From: Streptomyces tendae
GTDB taxonomy: Bacteria; Actinomycetota; Actinomycetes; Streptomycetales; Streptomycetaceae
Length of the DNA stretch: 64,000 nt
Assembly (NCBI RefSeq): GCF_008632955.1
Contig: NZ_CP043959.1
Coordinates: forward strand, 5,022,001 to 5,086,000
Reading direction: 5' to 3'
Every line of letters begins with the position of its first letter. Within the stretch, counting starts at the first letter, position 1. A program made the position numbers and the translations under genes. The notes below the pieces were generated by a model. The model did not search any database, was not told the DNA's origin, and saw nothing but the letters and a program-made list of their open reading frames with translations. Shown here piece by piece: positions 10,547-19,200 of the stretch.

Positions 10547-11595
10547 AGACAGACCTCACGGACACCACGGCCAGCAAGATCAACAAGGCGCTGGTGAAGG
10601 CCCGGCGGGCCATCGGCACGCCGGCCGTCGGCATGGTGCTGACGCTGGTCATCGTGACGGACGAGGAGAACGCCTACGACGCGCTGAAGGCGGCCGGCGA
10701 CGCCTCGCGCGAGCACCCCTCGCGCACGCTGGTCGTCATCAAGCGGGTCTCCCGCTCGCCCCGGGACCGGACGCAGTCGCGGCTGGACGCCGAGGTGCGG
10801 GTCGGCGCGGACGCCGGCACCGGCGAGACGGTGGTGCTCCGCCTGCACGGCGAGGTCGTCGACCACGCCCAGTCGGTGGTGCTGCCGCTGCTGCTGCCGG
10901 ACGCCCCGGTGGTGGTGTGGTGGCCGGTGAACGCGCCGCTGGACCCGGCGAACGACCCGTTGGGCGCGCTGGCCCAGCGCCGGGTGACCGACACCTACGC
11001 CTGCGAGCAGCCGGTGAAGGAGCTCGCCGCCCGCGCCGACGCCTACACCCCGGGCGACACGGACCTGTCGTGGACCCGCATCACGCCGTGGCGTTCCATG
11101 CTGGCCGCCGCGCTGGACCAGGTCGCCTGCGAGGTGCAGGGCGTCGAGGTGGAGGGCGAGGAGTTCAACCCGAGCTGCGAGCTGCTGGCGATGTGGCTCG
11201 CGGACCGGCTGGACGTCCCCGTCCGGCGCACCCGTTCGGCAGGCCCGGGTCTCACGGCGGTCCGCATGGACACCGACTGCGGCCCGATCGTGCTGGACCG
11301 CGCCGACGGTTCGCTGGCCACGCTGGCCATCCAGGGCCAGCCCCGGCGGGCGGTGGCGCTCAAGCGCCGGGACACCGCGGAGCTGATCGCGGAGGAGCTG
11401 CGCCGGCTGGACCCGGACGACACCTACGCGTCCGCCCTGCGCTACGGCGTGGAGCGGCTGAAGCAGGGCAACGGCGGTGACGCGCCGGCCAAAGGAGAAC
11501 GGCAGGCCGTCCCGGCTCCCGTCGAGTCGGTTGCGAAAGGTCCCGCGGCCGAGGCGACCGCGGAGGCACCGGTGAAGAGGGCGGCGGTCAAGTGA
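10543..11595 (+). CDS. opcA: Glucose-6-phosphate dehydrogenase assembly protein OpcA
   Basis: A 350-aa soluble partner required for full activity of Zwf in actinobacteria and cyanobacteria. The gene directly follows zwf, and its ATG overlaps the zwf stop (ATGA at 10543-10546), so translation is coupled. Recognisable blocks are GTPAVGMVLTLVIVTDEE at the N-terminus, RTLVVIKRV, and LPLLLPDAPVVVWWPVNAP. The C-terminal 40 residues are a Lys/Ala/Pro-rich tail (GERQAVPAPVESVAKGPAAE) that looks disordered. Confidence 0.93.
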   Translation: MKTDLTDTTASKINKALVKARRAIGTPAVGMVLTLVIVTDEENAYDALKAAGDASREHPSRTLVVIKRVSRSPRDRTQSRLDAEVRVGADAGTGETVVLRLHGEVVDHAQSVVLPLLLPDAPVVVWWPVNAPLDPANDPLGALAQRRVTDTYACEQPVKELAARADAYTPGDTDLSWTRITPWRSMLAAALDQVACEVQGVEVEGEEFNPSCELLAMWLADRLDVPVRRTRSAGPGLTAVRMDTDCGPIVLDRADGSLATLAIQGQPRRAVALKRRDTAELIAEELRRLDPDDTYASALRYGVERLKQGNGGDAPAKGERQAVPAPVESVAKGPAAEATAEAPVKRAAVK

Positions 11596-12377
11596 GTACG
11601 GCACCCCAGCTGGTCGTCCACCGGGACAAGGAGCTGATGGCGCAGGCCGCGGCGGCCCGGCTGATCACCCGGATCGTGGACGCGCAGGCCTCCCGGGGCG
11701 AGGCGTCGGTGGTGCTGACCGGCGGGCGCAACGGCAACGGCCTGCTGGCGGCGCTGGCCGCCGCCCCGGCCCGGGACGCGATCGACTGGCCGCGCCTGGA
11801 CCTGTGGTGGGGCGACGAGCGGTTCCTGCCCGAGGGCGACCCGGACCGCAACGTCACGCAGGCCCGTGAGGCACTGCTGGACGCGGTGCCGCTGGACCCG
11901 AAGCGCGTGCACGCCATGCCCGCGTCGGACGGTCCGCACGGCTCGGACGTGGAGGCGGCGGCCGACGCCTACGCGCGGGAGCTGGCCGCGGCGGCGGGCC
12001 CGGAGGACCACGGCGCGGTGCCGGCCTTCGACGTGCTGATGCTGGGCGTGGGTCCGGACACGCACGTGGCGTCCCTGTTCCCCGAACTGCCCGCGGTCCG
12101 CGAGACGGAGCGCACGGTGGTCGGCGTCCACGGCGCCCCCAAGCCCCCGCCGACGCGGGTCACGCTCACCCTGCCGGCGATCCGCGCGGCCCGTGAGGTG
12201 TGGCTCCTGGCGGCGGGCGAGGACAAGGCGGAGGCGGCGGCCATCGCTCTCTCGGGCGCGGGCGAGATCCAGGCCCCGGCAGCAGGCGCCCACGGCCGCG
12301 CCCGCACCCTGTGGCTCCTGGACGCACCGGCGGCATCCCAGCTCCCGAGGACGCTGTACCCGCCGGCGACGGCGTGA
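11592..12377 (+). CDS. pgl: 6-phosphogluconolactonase
   Basis: Hydrolyses 6-phosphogluconolactone, the product of Zwf. A DevB-type protein of 261 aa with LTGGRNGNGLL, DLWWGDERFLPEGDPDRN and MLGVGPDTHVASLFP, all typical of the NagB/DevB fold. The GTG at 11592 overlaps the opcA stop (GTGA). Last gene of the operon; a strong hairpin follows at 12453-12484. No 6-phosphogluconate dehydrogenase gene is present in the window. Confidence 0.94.
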   Translation: MSTAPQLVVHRDKELMAQAAAARLITRIVDAQASRGEASVVLTGGRNGNGLLAALAAAPARDAIDWPRLDLWWGDERFLPEGDPDRNVTQAREALLDAVPLDPKRVHAMPASDGPHGSDVEAAADAYARELAAAAGPEDHGAVPAFDVLMLGVGPDTHVASLFPELPAVRETERTVVGVHGAPKPPPTRVTLTLPAIRAAREVWLLAAGEDKAEAAAIALSGAGEIQAPAAGAHGRARTLWLLDAPAASQLPRTLYPPATA

Positions 12378-12380
12378 CCG

Positions 12381-12420
12381 GCCCGTCCGGCGTTCGAGGA
12401 CGAGGCCCGAAGGGCCGTAG
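12381..12420 (+). repeat. Streptomyces-type interspersed intergenic repeat
   Basis: The segment starting GCCCGTCCGGCGTTCGAGGA, continuing with GAGGCCCGAAGGGCC (a small GGCCC/GGGCC hairpin), resembles a short repeat I recall from many Streptomyces intergenic regions. It follows the pgl stop by 3 nt. Identification is from memory; a self-genome search would confirm it. Confidence 0.45.
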
Positions 12421-12452
12421 GGGGCCGGGGGCGCGGTCCCAGGGACGGGAAG

Positions 12453-12484
12453 GGGGCGGAGGGGGCGAAAGCCCTCCCCGCCCC
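12453..12484. terminator. Bidirectional terminator between pgl and the sugar permease
   Basis: A 14-bp stem with one G-T wobble and one mismatch closes on a GAAA tetraloop at 12467-12470. It lies 75 nt past the pgl stop and 5 nt past the convergent permease stop, so it can serve both transcripts. Confidence 0.75.
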
Positions 12485-12489
12485 ACCCC

Positions 12490-13329
12490 CTACTTCACGG
12501 ACCCCGCCATGACCCCCTGCACGAAGTGCCGCTGGAACGCGAAGAACACGACCACCGGCACCACCAGCGACAGGAACGCCCCCGGCGCCAGCACATCCAC
12601 ATTGCTGCCGAACTGCCGGATCTGCGACTGCAGTTCCACCGTCAAGGGCTGCGACGAGCTGTCCGCGAACAGCAGCGCGACCAGCATGTCGTTCCACACC
12701 CACAGGAACTGGAAGATGGCGAGGCTGGCGATGGCCGGCCGCCCCACCGGCAGCACCAGCCGGGTGAAGATCCGCCACTCGCTGCCGCCGTCCATCCGGG
12801 CGGCCTCCAGCATCTCCTTCGGCATCTCGGCGAAGTAGTTCCGCAGCAGGAACACCGCGAACGGCAGCCCGTACGCCACGTGGAACAGCACCACACCCGG
12901 GATGGTCCCGAACAGGCCCAGCTGGCCGAAGAGTTTGGCGACCGGCAGCAGTCCGATCTGCACGGGGACCACCAGCAGCGCCACCACGCCCAGGAACACC
13001 GCGTCCCGGCCCGGGAACTCCAGCCAGGCGAAGGCGTACCCGGCGAGCGCGGCGACGACCACGACGAGCACGGTGGTCGGCACCGAGATCAGCACGGTGT
13101 TCCAGAACGCCTGGGTCATGCCGGAGTTCTCCAGCAGCGCCGAGTAGTTGTCGAAGGACAGCTGCCCGGGGCTGGTGAGGACGGTCCACCAGCCTCCCTT
13201 CGCGGTGTCCTCCGCCGATCGCAGCGAGGACAGGAACAGCCCGGCCAGCGGGGTGATCCACACCAGCCCGATCACCACAAGGAAGGCCTGCACCACCGCG
13301 CTGCTCAGGCCGCGACGGATCGCGTTCAT
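12490..13329 (-). CDS. Sugar ABC transporter permease (MalG/AglG type)
   Basis: Second inner-membrane permease of a CUT1-family oligosaccharide importer. It has 279 aa and six predicted helices; the first is VVQAFLVVIGLVWITPLAGL. The cytoplasmic EAA loop (LEAARMDGGSEWRIFTRLVLP) contacts the ATPase. The ATG at 13329 overlaps the TGA of the upstream permease (ATGA) and has GAGGAG upstream. It is the last gene of the four-gene operon. No cognate ATPase is encoded nearby; streptomycetes commonly use a shared ATPase (MsiK) for such importers. Confidence 0.9.
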   Translation of the reverse strand: MNAIRRGLSSAVVQAFLVVIGLVWITPLAGLFLSSLRSAEDTAKGGWWTVLTSPGQLSFDNYSALLENSGMTQAFWNTVLISVPTTVLVVVVAALAGYAFAWLEFPGRDAVFLGVVALLVVPVQIGLLPVAKLFGQLGLFGTIPGVVLFHVAYGLPFAVFLLRNYFAEMPKEMLEAARMDGGSEWRIFTRLVLPVGRPAIASLAIFQFLWVWNDMLVALLFADSSSQPLTVELQSQIRQFGSNVDVLAPGAFLSLVVPVVVFFAFQRHFVQGVMAGSVK

Positions 13330-14690
13330 CGCTGACTCCTCTTGAAGCGGCGGACGTTGAACACCATGGCCGGGACCACCAGGAGCAGCAGCAGGACGCC
13401 GAGCGCGCTGCCCAGGCCCTGGTTGTTGCCGCCGCCGAAGGACACCAGCCACATCTGCGTCGCCAGTACGGTCGCGTCCTCCTGCACCGGGCCGGGCGCG
13501 ATGATGTAGACGAGGTCGAAGACCTTCATCACGTTGATCACCAGCGTCACGAAGACGACGGTCAGCACCGGTGCGAGCAGCGGGACGGTGATCCGCCGGA
13601 AGATCTGCCACTCGCCTGCGCCGTCCATCCGCGCCGCCTCCAGCGCGTCCCGGGGCAGGGTGGAGAGGCCGGCCCCGATCAGCACCATCGCGAACCCGGT
13701 CCAGATCCACAGGTACGCCCCGATGATCGCCGGGGTGACCAGCGCCGGGCCGAGCCAGGAGATGCCGTCGTAGGGCGGCGCGAAGTTGGCCGAGGGCAGC
13801 CTCAGCGCGTAGGAGCCGTCGTCGAGTCCGGTGAAGCGGAAGGAGCCGTCGGCCGCGGTGGTGGTGCTCGCGACCGTCTTCCCGTCGCGCACCGCTTCGA
13901 CGGTCACCCCGGGCAGTCCGCTCTCGTCCGGGTCGACCGCTCCCTGCCGCCCTCCTCCGCCGGGCGTGAAGTCGAGGTAGACCACTCCGCGCACCTCGTC
14001 GGGGCCGGCCGTGTCCGACGCGGCGCGCGACGCGGGTTCCGCCCCGCCCGGCAGGTCCTTGGGGGCGACGCCGACAAGGCCGAGCGCCGCCGTGCCCCCG
14101 GGTGAGACGTCCGCGGCGGTGACGTACGAACCGTCCGGTTCCCTGGTGAGTCCCTGGTCGTCGCGCGCGCGGGCGGTCGGGTAGGAGGAGCTGCCCTTGA
14201 AGGCGTCGTGGACGGAGACGACGGCCGCGTCGAGGACGCCCTTGTCGGGGTCCTCGTCGTAGGCGAGGCGGAAGATGATGCCGGCGGCGAGGAAGGAGAC
14301 CGCCATCGGCATGAACAGCAGGAGTTTGAAGGCGGTGGCCCAGCGCACCTTCTCGACCAGGACGGCCAGGATCAGGCCGAGTCCGGTGAGCAGGGTCGGG
14401 GCCACGACGACCCAGATGGCGGTGTTGCGGACGGCCTTGAGGGTGGTCGGGTCGCGGAACATCTCGGCGTAGTTCTCGCCGCCCACGAACTCGGTGCCGG
14501 AGGCGTCGAAGAAACTGCGGCCGACGGAGAACAGCACCGGGTAGACCACCAGCGCGCCCAGCAGGAGCAGCGCGGGGAGCGCGAACAGCAGGGCGACGAT
14601 CCGCCCTCGCCGGCGCAGGCGCCGCCCGCGCGCGCCGTCGGGGCGCGCGGGGGCGGGCGGGGTCGCCTCTTTCAGGAGTGTGGCGGTCAT
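13326..14690 (-). CDS. Sugar ABC transporter permease (MalF/AglF type) with Ig-like insert
   Basis: First permease of the importer, 454 aa, longer than the roughly 300 aa common for this family. Hydrophobic helices lie at about 31-58, 91-113, 121-143, 316-341, 369-393 and 426-445, with the EAA loop at 351-374. Between the third and fourth helices, residues about 145-305 form a large hydrophilic insert. Its part 233-300 (GVVYLDF ... DESGLPGVTVEAV ... ADGSFRFTGLDDGSYAL) reads as a carboxypeptidase-regulatory/Cna-B-like beta-sandwich. The topology puts it outside the membrane, where E. coli MalF has its P2 loop. The start ATG at 14690 lies 5 nt from the stop of the binding-protein gene. Confidence 0.88.
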   Translation of the reverse strand: MTATLLKEATPPAPARPDGARGRRLRRRGRIVALLFALPALLLLGALVVYPVLFSVGRSFFDASGTEFVGGENYAEMFRDPTTLKAVRNTAIWVVVAPTLLTGLGLILAVLVEKVRWATAFKLLLFMPMAVSFLAAGIIFRLAYDEDPDKGVLDAAVVSVHDAFKGSSSYPTARARDDQGLTREPDGSYVTAADVSPGGTAALGLVGVAPKDLPGGAEPASRAASDTAGPDEVRGVVYLDFTPGGGGRQGAVDPDESGLPGVTVEAVRDGKTVASTTTAADGSFRFTGLDDGSYALRLPSANFAPPYDGISWLGPALVTPAIIGAYLWIWTGFAMVLIGAGLSTLPRDALEAARMDGAGEWQIFRRITVPLLAPVLTVVFVTLVINVMKVFDLVYIIAPGPVQEDATVLATQMWLVSFGGGNNQGLGSALGVLLLLLVVPAMVFNVRRFKRSQR

Positions 14691-14695
14691 GGCCG

Positions 14696-16027
14696 TCAGT
14701 TCCCGTAGGCCTTGGCGGCGGCCTTCTCCAGCTCGGCCGCGGTCTTCGCCGGGTCGGAGGGGTCGCGCAGGAAGTCCTGGAGGATCTTCCACTCGCCGGC
14801 GCCCTTGGTGCCGCCGAAGGCCGCGGGGGCCTGGTCGGACATGTCGAAGCGGACGGAGTCGCCGGCGGCGATCAGGGACTCGGCGGTGGCGCGGGTGACG
14901 TCGTCGCCGTAGGAGGACAGGTCGAGCTTCTTGTTCGGGGAGAGGAAGCCGCCGGTCCCGGCCCACACCGCGGCGGCCTCGGGGCTCGCCAGGTACTCCA
15001 CGAGTGCCATGCCGGCCTCGCTGTTCTTGCCGTCCTTGAGGACGACGGCCGCGTCGCCGCCGCTGACGACGGGGGCCTCGCCGGCGCCGACCGGCGGGAA
15101 CGGGAAGAAGTTCGCGTCGGTGCCGATGGTCCTGCCGAACTGGTCCTTGGCGACCCCGGCGACGAAGTCGCCCTCGTAGACCATGGCGGCCTCGGCCTTC
15201 GGGCCGAAGACCTTCTCCACCGAGCCGGGGAAGTCGGTGTTGAGGGCCGCCTTCTGGCCGCCCGCGACGAGCTGCTTGTCCTTGAACAGCGTGCCGAGGG
15301 TGGTGAGCGCGTCGACCACTGTCGGGTCGGTCCACTTGATCTCGTGCGCGGCGAGGGCGTCGTACTTCTCGGGTCCTGCCTGGGAGAGGTAGACGTTCTC
15401 GAACCAGTCGGTCAGGGTCCAGCCGTCCTGGCCGGCGACGGAGAAGGCGGCGAGTCCGGAGTCGGAGATCGTCCGGCCGTTCTTCAACATCTCGTCGTAG
15501 GTCTTGGGCTCCGCGACGCCGGCCTGTTCGAGCGCCTCGGGGCTGTACCAGACGGTCGACTTGTGGGCGGCCTTGAAGTAGAGACCGTACAGGGTGCTGT
15601 CGACGGTGCCGTAGTTCTGCCACACCTCGGCGAAGTTGGCGCCGACGGCGGACTGCACCTTCTTGTCCAGCGGCTTCAGCCAGCCCTTCTCGGCGAACTG
15701 CTTGAGCACGCCGACCTGCGGGACCATCACGACGTCGGGGGCGTTGCCGCCTTCGATCTTGCTGCCGACGACGGTGGAGACGTTGTCGCCGGTGGAGACG
15801 AACTGGGTCTTGGCGCCGGTCTTCTCGGTGAAGGCGTCCAGCACCTTCTGGAAGTTTTTCTGCTCGCTGCCGGACCAGACGCCGGCCACGGTGACGGTCT
15901 GGCCGTCGAGCGACTTGTCGCCGCCGCCGGCGGTGACGGGGTCGCCGCTTCCGCAGGCGGTCGCGCCGAGCGCGAGGACGAGGGCGGTGCATCCGGTGAG
16001 CAGGGTGGTACGTCGTCGCATCATCAT
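14696..16027 (-). CDS. Alpha-glucoside-binding lipoprotein of ABC importer
   Basis: Extracellular solute-binding protein (family 1) of 443 aa that should deliver oligosaccharides to the two permeases encoded next. The signal peptide runs to a lipobox GATAC with Cys25 as the lipidated residue. The mature part begins with a Gly/Ser linker, then QTVTVAGVWSGSEQKNFQKV and KIEGGNAPDVVMVPQ, the pattern of sugar-binding proteins. Its place between a GH13 alpha-glucosidase and MalF/MalG homologues suggests a maltose- or alpha-glucoside-type ligand (inference). The ATG at 16027 has AAGGGA upstream; two more ATG codons follow immediately. Confidence 0.9.
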   Translation of the reverse strand: MMMRRRTTLLTGCTALVLALGATACGSGDPVTAGGGDKSLDGQTVTVAGVWSGSEQKNFQKVLDAFTEKTGAKTQFVSTGDNVSTVVGSKIEGGNAPDVVMVPQVGVLKQFAEKGWLKPLDKKVQSAVGANFAEVWQNYGTVDSTLYGLYFKAAHKSTVWYSPEALEQAGVAEPKTYDEMLKNGRTISDSGLAAFSVAGQDGWTLTDWFENVYLSQAGPEKYDALAAHEIKWTDPTVVDALTTLGTLFKDKQLVAGGQKAALNTDFPGSVEKVFGPKAEAAMVYEGDFVAGVAKDQFGRTIGTDANFFPFPPVGAGEAPVVSGGDAAVVLKDGKNSEAGMALVEYLASPEAAAVWAGTGGFLSPNKKLDLSSYGDDVTRATAESLIAAGDSVRFDMSDQAPAAFGGTKGAGEWKILQDFLRDPSDPAKTAAELEKAAAKAYGN

Positions 16028-16069
16028 CGATGTCCCTTCGGAGGTACGGGAGGTGACCGGGCGTGCTTC

Positions 16070-17689
16070 TCAGGAGCCGTCGATCCACCAGGCGGCGGTG
16101 GAGCCGGGCAGTTCTCCGGGCGGGCAGGGTCCGCTGGCGAGCAGCGGGGTGCCGGGGACCGGAGCGGGTACGGGGGCGGTGCCGAAGTTGACGGCGCAGA
16201 CGAGGTCGTCGCCGCGGGTGAAGGCGAGGACGCCGGGCTGGGTCTCCAGCCAGCGCAATGAGCCCTCGCCCAACTGGTGCAGGGCGGAGCGCAGTTGCAG
16301 GCCGTCGCGGTACAGGTGCCAGGAGGAGCGGGTGTCGGCGAGGGCGCGGTGGGTGGCGTACTCGGCGAAGTACTCGGGCTGCGGCAGCCACGGCTTGGCG
16401 CTCTCGGTGCCGGAGGTGAAGCCGAACGGCGAGGCCTGGCCGGACCAGGGCAGCGGCACCCGGCAGCCGTCCCGTATGCGGGCGCGGCTGCCGGTGCGGC
16501 GGAAGATCGGGTCGGTGAGCACGTCGTCGGGCAGGTCGACGACCTCCGGCAGCCCCAGCTCCTCGCCCTGGTAGATGTAGGCGGCGCCGGGCAGCGCCAG
16601 CATCAGCAGCGCGGCGGCACGGGCGCGGGCGGCGCCGAGTCCGCTGCCCTCGGCGGGCTCCCCGTAGCGGGTGACGGTGCGCACCTGGTCGTGGTTGTTG
16701 AGGACCCAGGTGACGGTGGAGCCGGTCCCGGCGATGTCCTGCATGGCCTCGGAGACGACCTTGCGGAAGGCGTCGGCGTCCCAGGGCGCGCCGAGCAGGT
16801 CGAAGAAGAAGGCCTGGTGCAGCTCGTCCGGGCGGACGTACTTGGCGTGTTCGCGGGCGGAGGGCACGGAGACCTCGCCGACCAGGAGGCGTTCGCGGCC
16901 GTCGCGGGCGGTGTACTCCTCGCAGACCGCGCGCCAGTGCCGCCACACGCCGTGCACCTCGGGCTGGTTCCAGGCGAGCGGGTTGACCGAGTCGCGGGTG
17001 CGGGCGTCGGCCTCCGGGTCCGGGGAGTCGGGCAGGTCCGGGTGCTTGAACAGGCCGGCGGCGACGTCGATACGGAAGCCGTCGACGCCCCGGTCGAGCC
17101 AGAAGCGCAGGGTGCGGTCGAACTCGGCGGCGACGGCGGGCTCGCGCCAGTTCCAGTCCGGCTGTTCGGGCGTGAACATGTGCAGGTACCACTGGCCGGG
17201 GCGGCCGTCGGGCTCGGTGACGCGGGTCCAGGCGGGGCCGCCGAACATGGCGTGCCAGTTGTTGGGCGGCTCGCCGCCGTCGGGGCCCCGGCCGTCGGCG
17301 AAGTGGAAGCGGGCGCGCTCGGGGCAGCCGGGTGCGGCGGCGAGGGCCTCACGGAACCACGGGTGCTCGCTGGAGCAGTGGTTGGGGACGATGTCCAGCA
17401 GGACCCGGATGCCGAGGCGGTGGGCGGCGGCCACCAGCCGGTCGAACTCGGCGAGGTCGCCGAAGACCGGGTCGACGTCGCGGTAGTCGGCCACGTCGTA
17501 GCCGTGGTCGTGCTGCGGCGAGGGGTAGAACGGGCTGAGCCAGATCCCGTCCACGCCGAGCTTCCTCAGGTACGGCAGTCCCGCCCTGACCCCCGCGAGA
17601 TCGCCGATGCCGTCACCGGTGCTGTCCAGGAAGCTGCGGACGTACACCTGATAGATCACCGCGTCACGCCACCAGTGATGCCTGTTCAC
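16070..17689 (-). CDS. GH13 alpha-glucosidase
   Basis: Cytoplasmic glycoside hydrolase (no signal peptide) of 539 aa expected to cleave imported alpha-linked oligosaccharides to glucose. All GH13 signatures are present: DIVPNH (residues 99-104), GFRIDVA with nucleophile Asp208, LLVGEV with acid/base Glu272, and NNHDQV with Asp334. The N-terminal WWRDAVIYQVYVRSF is typical of the oligo-1,6-glucosidase/alpha-glucosidase subgroup. It starts at GTG 17689 and is the first gene of the operon glucosidase-binding protein-permease-permease. A TTGACA box and a GTTAGGTA motif lie just upstream. Confidence 0.93.
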   Translation of the reverse strand: MNRHHWWRDAVIYQVYVRSFLDSTGDGIGDLAGVRAGLPYLRKLGVDGIWLSPFYPSPQHDHGYDVADYRDVDPVFGDLAEFDRLVAAAHRLGIRVLLDIVPNHCSSEHPWFREALAAAPGCPERARFHFADGRGPDGGEPPNNWHAMFGGPAWTRVTEPDGRPGQWYLHMFTPEQPDWNWREPAVAAEFDRTLRFWLDRGVDGFRIDVAAGLFKHPDLPDSPDPEADARTRDSVNPLAWNQPEVHGVWRHWRAVCEEYTARDGRERLLVGEVSVPSAREHAKYVRPDELHQAFFFDLLGAPWDADAFRKVVSEAMQDIAGTGSTVTWVLNNHDQVRTVTRYGEPAEGSGLGAARARAAALLMLALPGAAYIYQGEELGLPEVVDLPDDVLTDPIFRRTGSRARIRDGCRVPLPWSGQASPFGFTSGTESAKPWLPQPEYFAEYATHRALADTRSSWHLYRDGLQLRSALHQLGEGSLRWLETQPGVLAFTRGDDLVCAVNFGTAPVPAPVPGTPLLASGPCPPGELPGSTAAWWIDGS

Positions 17690-17727
17690 CCCATGGACCT
17701 GTCTGTGAGGAGCGCTGCTGCTTGTTA

Positions 17728-17766
17728 TGCATGCATGTTAGGTAGCGGTGAACAGCGGGTGTCAAT
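17728..17766 (-). promoter_or_regulatory. Promoter/operator region of the alpha-glucoside operon
   Basis: On the minus strand TTGACA (plus coordinates 17761-17766) is followed, after a long 19-nt spacer, by TAACAT (17736-17741). The -10 side overlaps a GTTAGGTA motif (17738-17745, plus orientation) and a perfect 10-bp palindrome ATGCATGCAT (17728-17737). The overlap suggests operator control of this promoter. Inferred. Confidence 0.45.
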
Positions 17767-17847
17767 GAACTCGTGCAAGCTACCGGGAGATTACGAGGTG
17801 CAGGCCGGGGCAAGCTGGGGCATCTCGGGCGCGACTGAGATGCTGGC

Positions 17848-17857
17848 GTTACCTAAC
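17848..17857 (-). promoter_or_regulatory. Second GTTAGGTA motif
   Basis: GTTACCTAAC on the plus strand (GTTAGGTAAC on the minus strand), a nearly palindromic GTTA-N2-TAAC. Extended, it matches 12 of 14 positions with the copy at 17735-17748. It lies 17 nt beyond the stop of the solute-binding protein gene and about 160 nt upstream of the glucosidase start, so it could form a looping pair with the promoter-proximal copy. Confidence 0.4.
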
Positions 17858-17874
17858 AAGTAACTAGAAAGCCG

Positions 17875-19146
17875 TCAGCGGGAGGAGACGGCGGCGAGCT
17901 CGGCCGCCAGCCGGCGCACCGCGGCCCCGGGCGTCTGCCGCCCGGTCATCGCGTCGTGCACCACCGCCTGCACCACCAGGCTCACCTGGTCGTAGTGCGG
18001 GCTCTTGGGCCGCGGGGCGGCGGCCAGCACGCTCTCCCGCAGACTCGGCAGGTACGGGAACCTGCGCACCACTTCCTGGTCGTCGTACAGGGCGGCCCGC
18101 ACGGGCGGCAGCGCGCCGCGGGTGAGCACCTGGCGCTGCACCCGCTCGCTGGTGAGGTAGGCGATCAGCCGGGCGGCGGAGTCGGGGTGCCGGGCGTGGC
18201 TGCTCATGGCCAGGTTGGACCCGCCAAGCACACTGGTCCCGGGGCCGTCCGGTCCCGGCAGGGGCACGGCGCCGACCTTCCCCGCGACCTTCGAGCCCGG
18301 CGCGGAGGCGGCGACGTAGGCGTAGGGCCAGTTGCGCAGGAAGAGCAGCCGGCCGTCCTGGAAGGCCTGCTTGGACTCCTCCTCCTTGTACGCCAGCGCC
18401 TCCCGGGGGATCCAGCCCTCGCGGACGCCCCGGGCGAGGAAGCCGATGCCCTTGCGGGCCGCACGGGAGTCCACGGTGACGCGTTCGCCCTCGTCGCCGA
18501 GGATGGTGCCGCCCGCCGAGTAGACGGCCTCGGCCGCGTTCACGGTGAGACCCTCGTACGGCAGGAACTGGCCGGCGTAGCCGTCGAGGCCGTGTGCGGG
18601 GGCGAGGGTCTTCGCGGCCCGCTCCAGTTCGGCCCAGCTGCGCGGCGGCGGGACGCCCGCGTCGGCGAGGACGTCCTTGCGGTACAGCAGCAGCCCGGCG
18701 TTGGTGACGTACGGGACGGCGTACAGCCGGTCGTCGTAGGTGGCCGTGTCGACGACCCGGGGCAGGAAGGTGTCCAGCGGGAAGCGGCCGCGGGGCAGCG
18801 GGCGGATCCAGCCGGCGGCGGCGAACTCCGAGGTCCAGCTGACGTCGATGTTCAGCACGTCGAAGCGGCCCCGCTCACCGCCGCGCAGATCGGTGATCAT
18901 CTGCGCCCGGGTCTCGTCGGCGGAGTCGGGCAGTTCGACGAGGGTGACCTCCTCGCCGGGATGGGTGCGGTTCCAGCCGTCGAGGACCGAGCCGAGATAG
19001 CCGGTGAGGTCCCCCGCCGTTGCGAGGGTGAGCGGTCCGCGCCCGTCGCCCGGACCCTCGTCGGCACGCGCCCCGGAGGCGACGTAACCGGTCAGAACGA
19101 CGATCAGGACGAGAAGGCCCCTACCCGCGGCATGGATCCACCGCAT
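17875..19146 (-). CDS. Orphan extracellular solute-binding protein
   Basis: A 423-aa family-1 solute-binding protein. The N-terminus is a signal peptide (hydrophobic LLVLIVVLTGYVASG) with a likely cleavage after GARA at residue 28. Unlike most actinobacterial binding proteins it has no lipobox cysteine. The body (GPLTLATAGDLTGYLGSVLDG, RFDVLNIDVSWTSEFAAAGW, YAVPYVTNAGLLLYRKDVLA) is typical of sugar-binding proteins. No permease genes of its own adjoin it. The ATG at 19146 has GGGAGG upstream; an in-frame codon at 19200 would bury the promoter. Transcribed toward, and in the same direction as, the glucosidase operon. Confidence 0.85.
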   Translation of the reverse strand: MRWIHAAGRGLLVLIVVLTGYVASGARADEGPGDGRGPLTLATAGDLTGYLGSVLDGWNRTHPGEEVTLVELPDSADETRAQMITDLRGGERGRFDVLNIDVSWTSEFAAAGWIRPLPRGRFPLDTFLPRVVDTATYDDRLYAVPYVTNAGLLLYRKDVLADAGVPPPRSWAELERAAKTLAPAHGLDGYAGQFLPYEGLTVNAAEAVYSAGGTILGDEGERVTVDSRAARKGIGFLARGVREGWIPREALAYKEEESKQAFQDGRLLFLRNWPYAYVAASAPGSKVAGKVGAVPLPGPDGPGTSVLGGSNLAMSSHARHPDSAARLIAYLTSERVQRQVLTRGALPPVRAALYDDQEVVRRFPYLPSLRESVLAAAPRPKSPHYDQVSLVVQAVVHDAMTGRQTPGAAVRRLAAELAAVSSR

Positions 19147-19200
19147 AGGTTCCTCCCTGTACACCGGCACCCGGGCACCCTTGCCGGGGTCAGAGGCCAT

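Noticed and set aside
13326..17192. A 1288-codon open frame on the minus strand spanning the binding-protein and glucosidase genes
   Set aside because: Only its last 454 codons are the real permease; the rest is a GC-codon-bias shadow of the glucosidase and binding protein, with Arg/Pro/Ala-rich low-complexity sequence.
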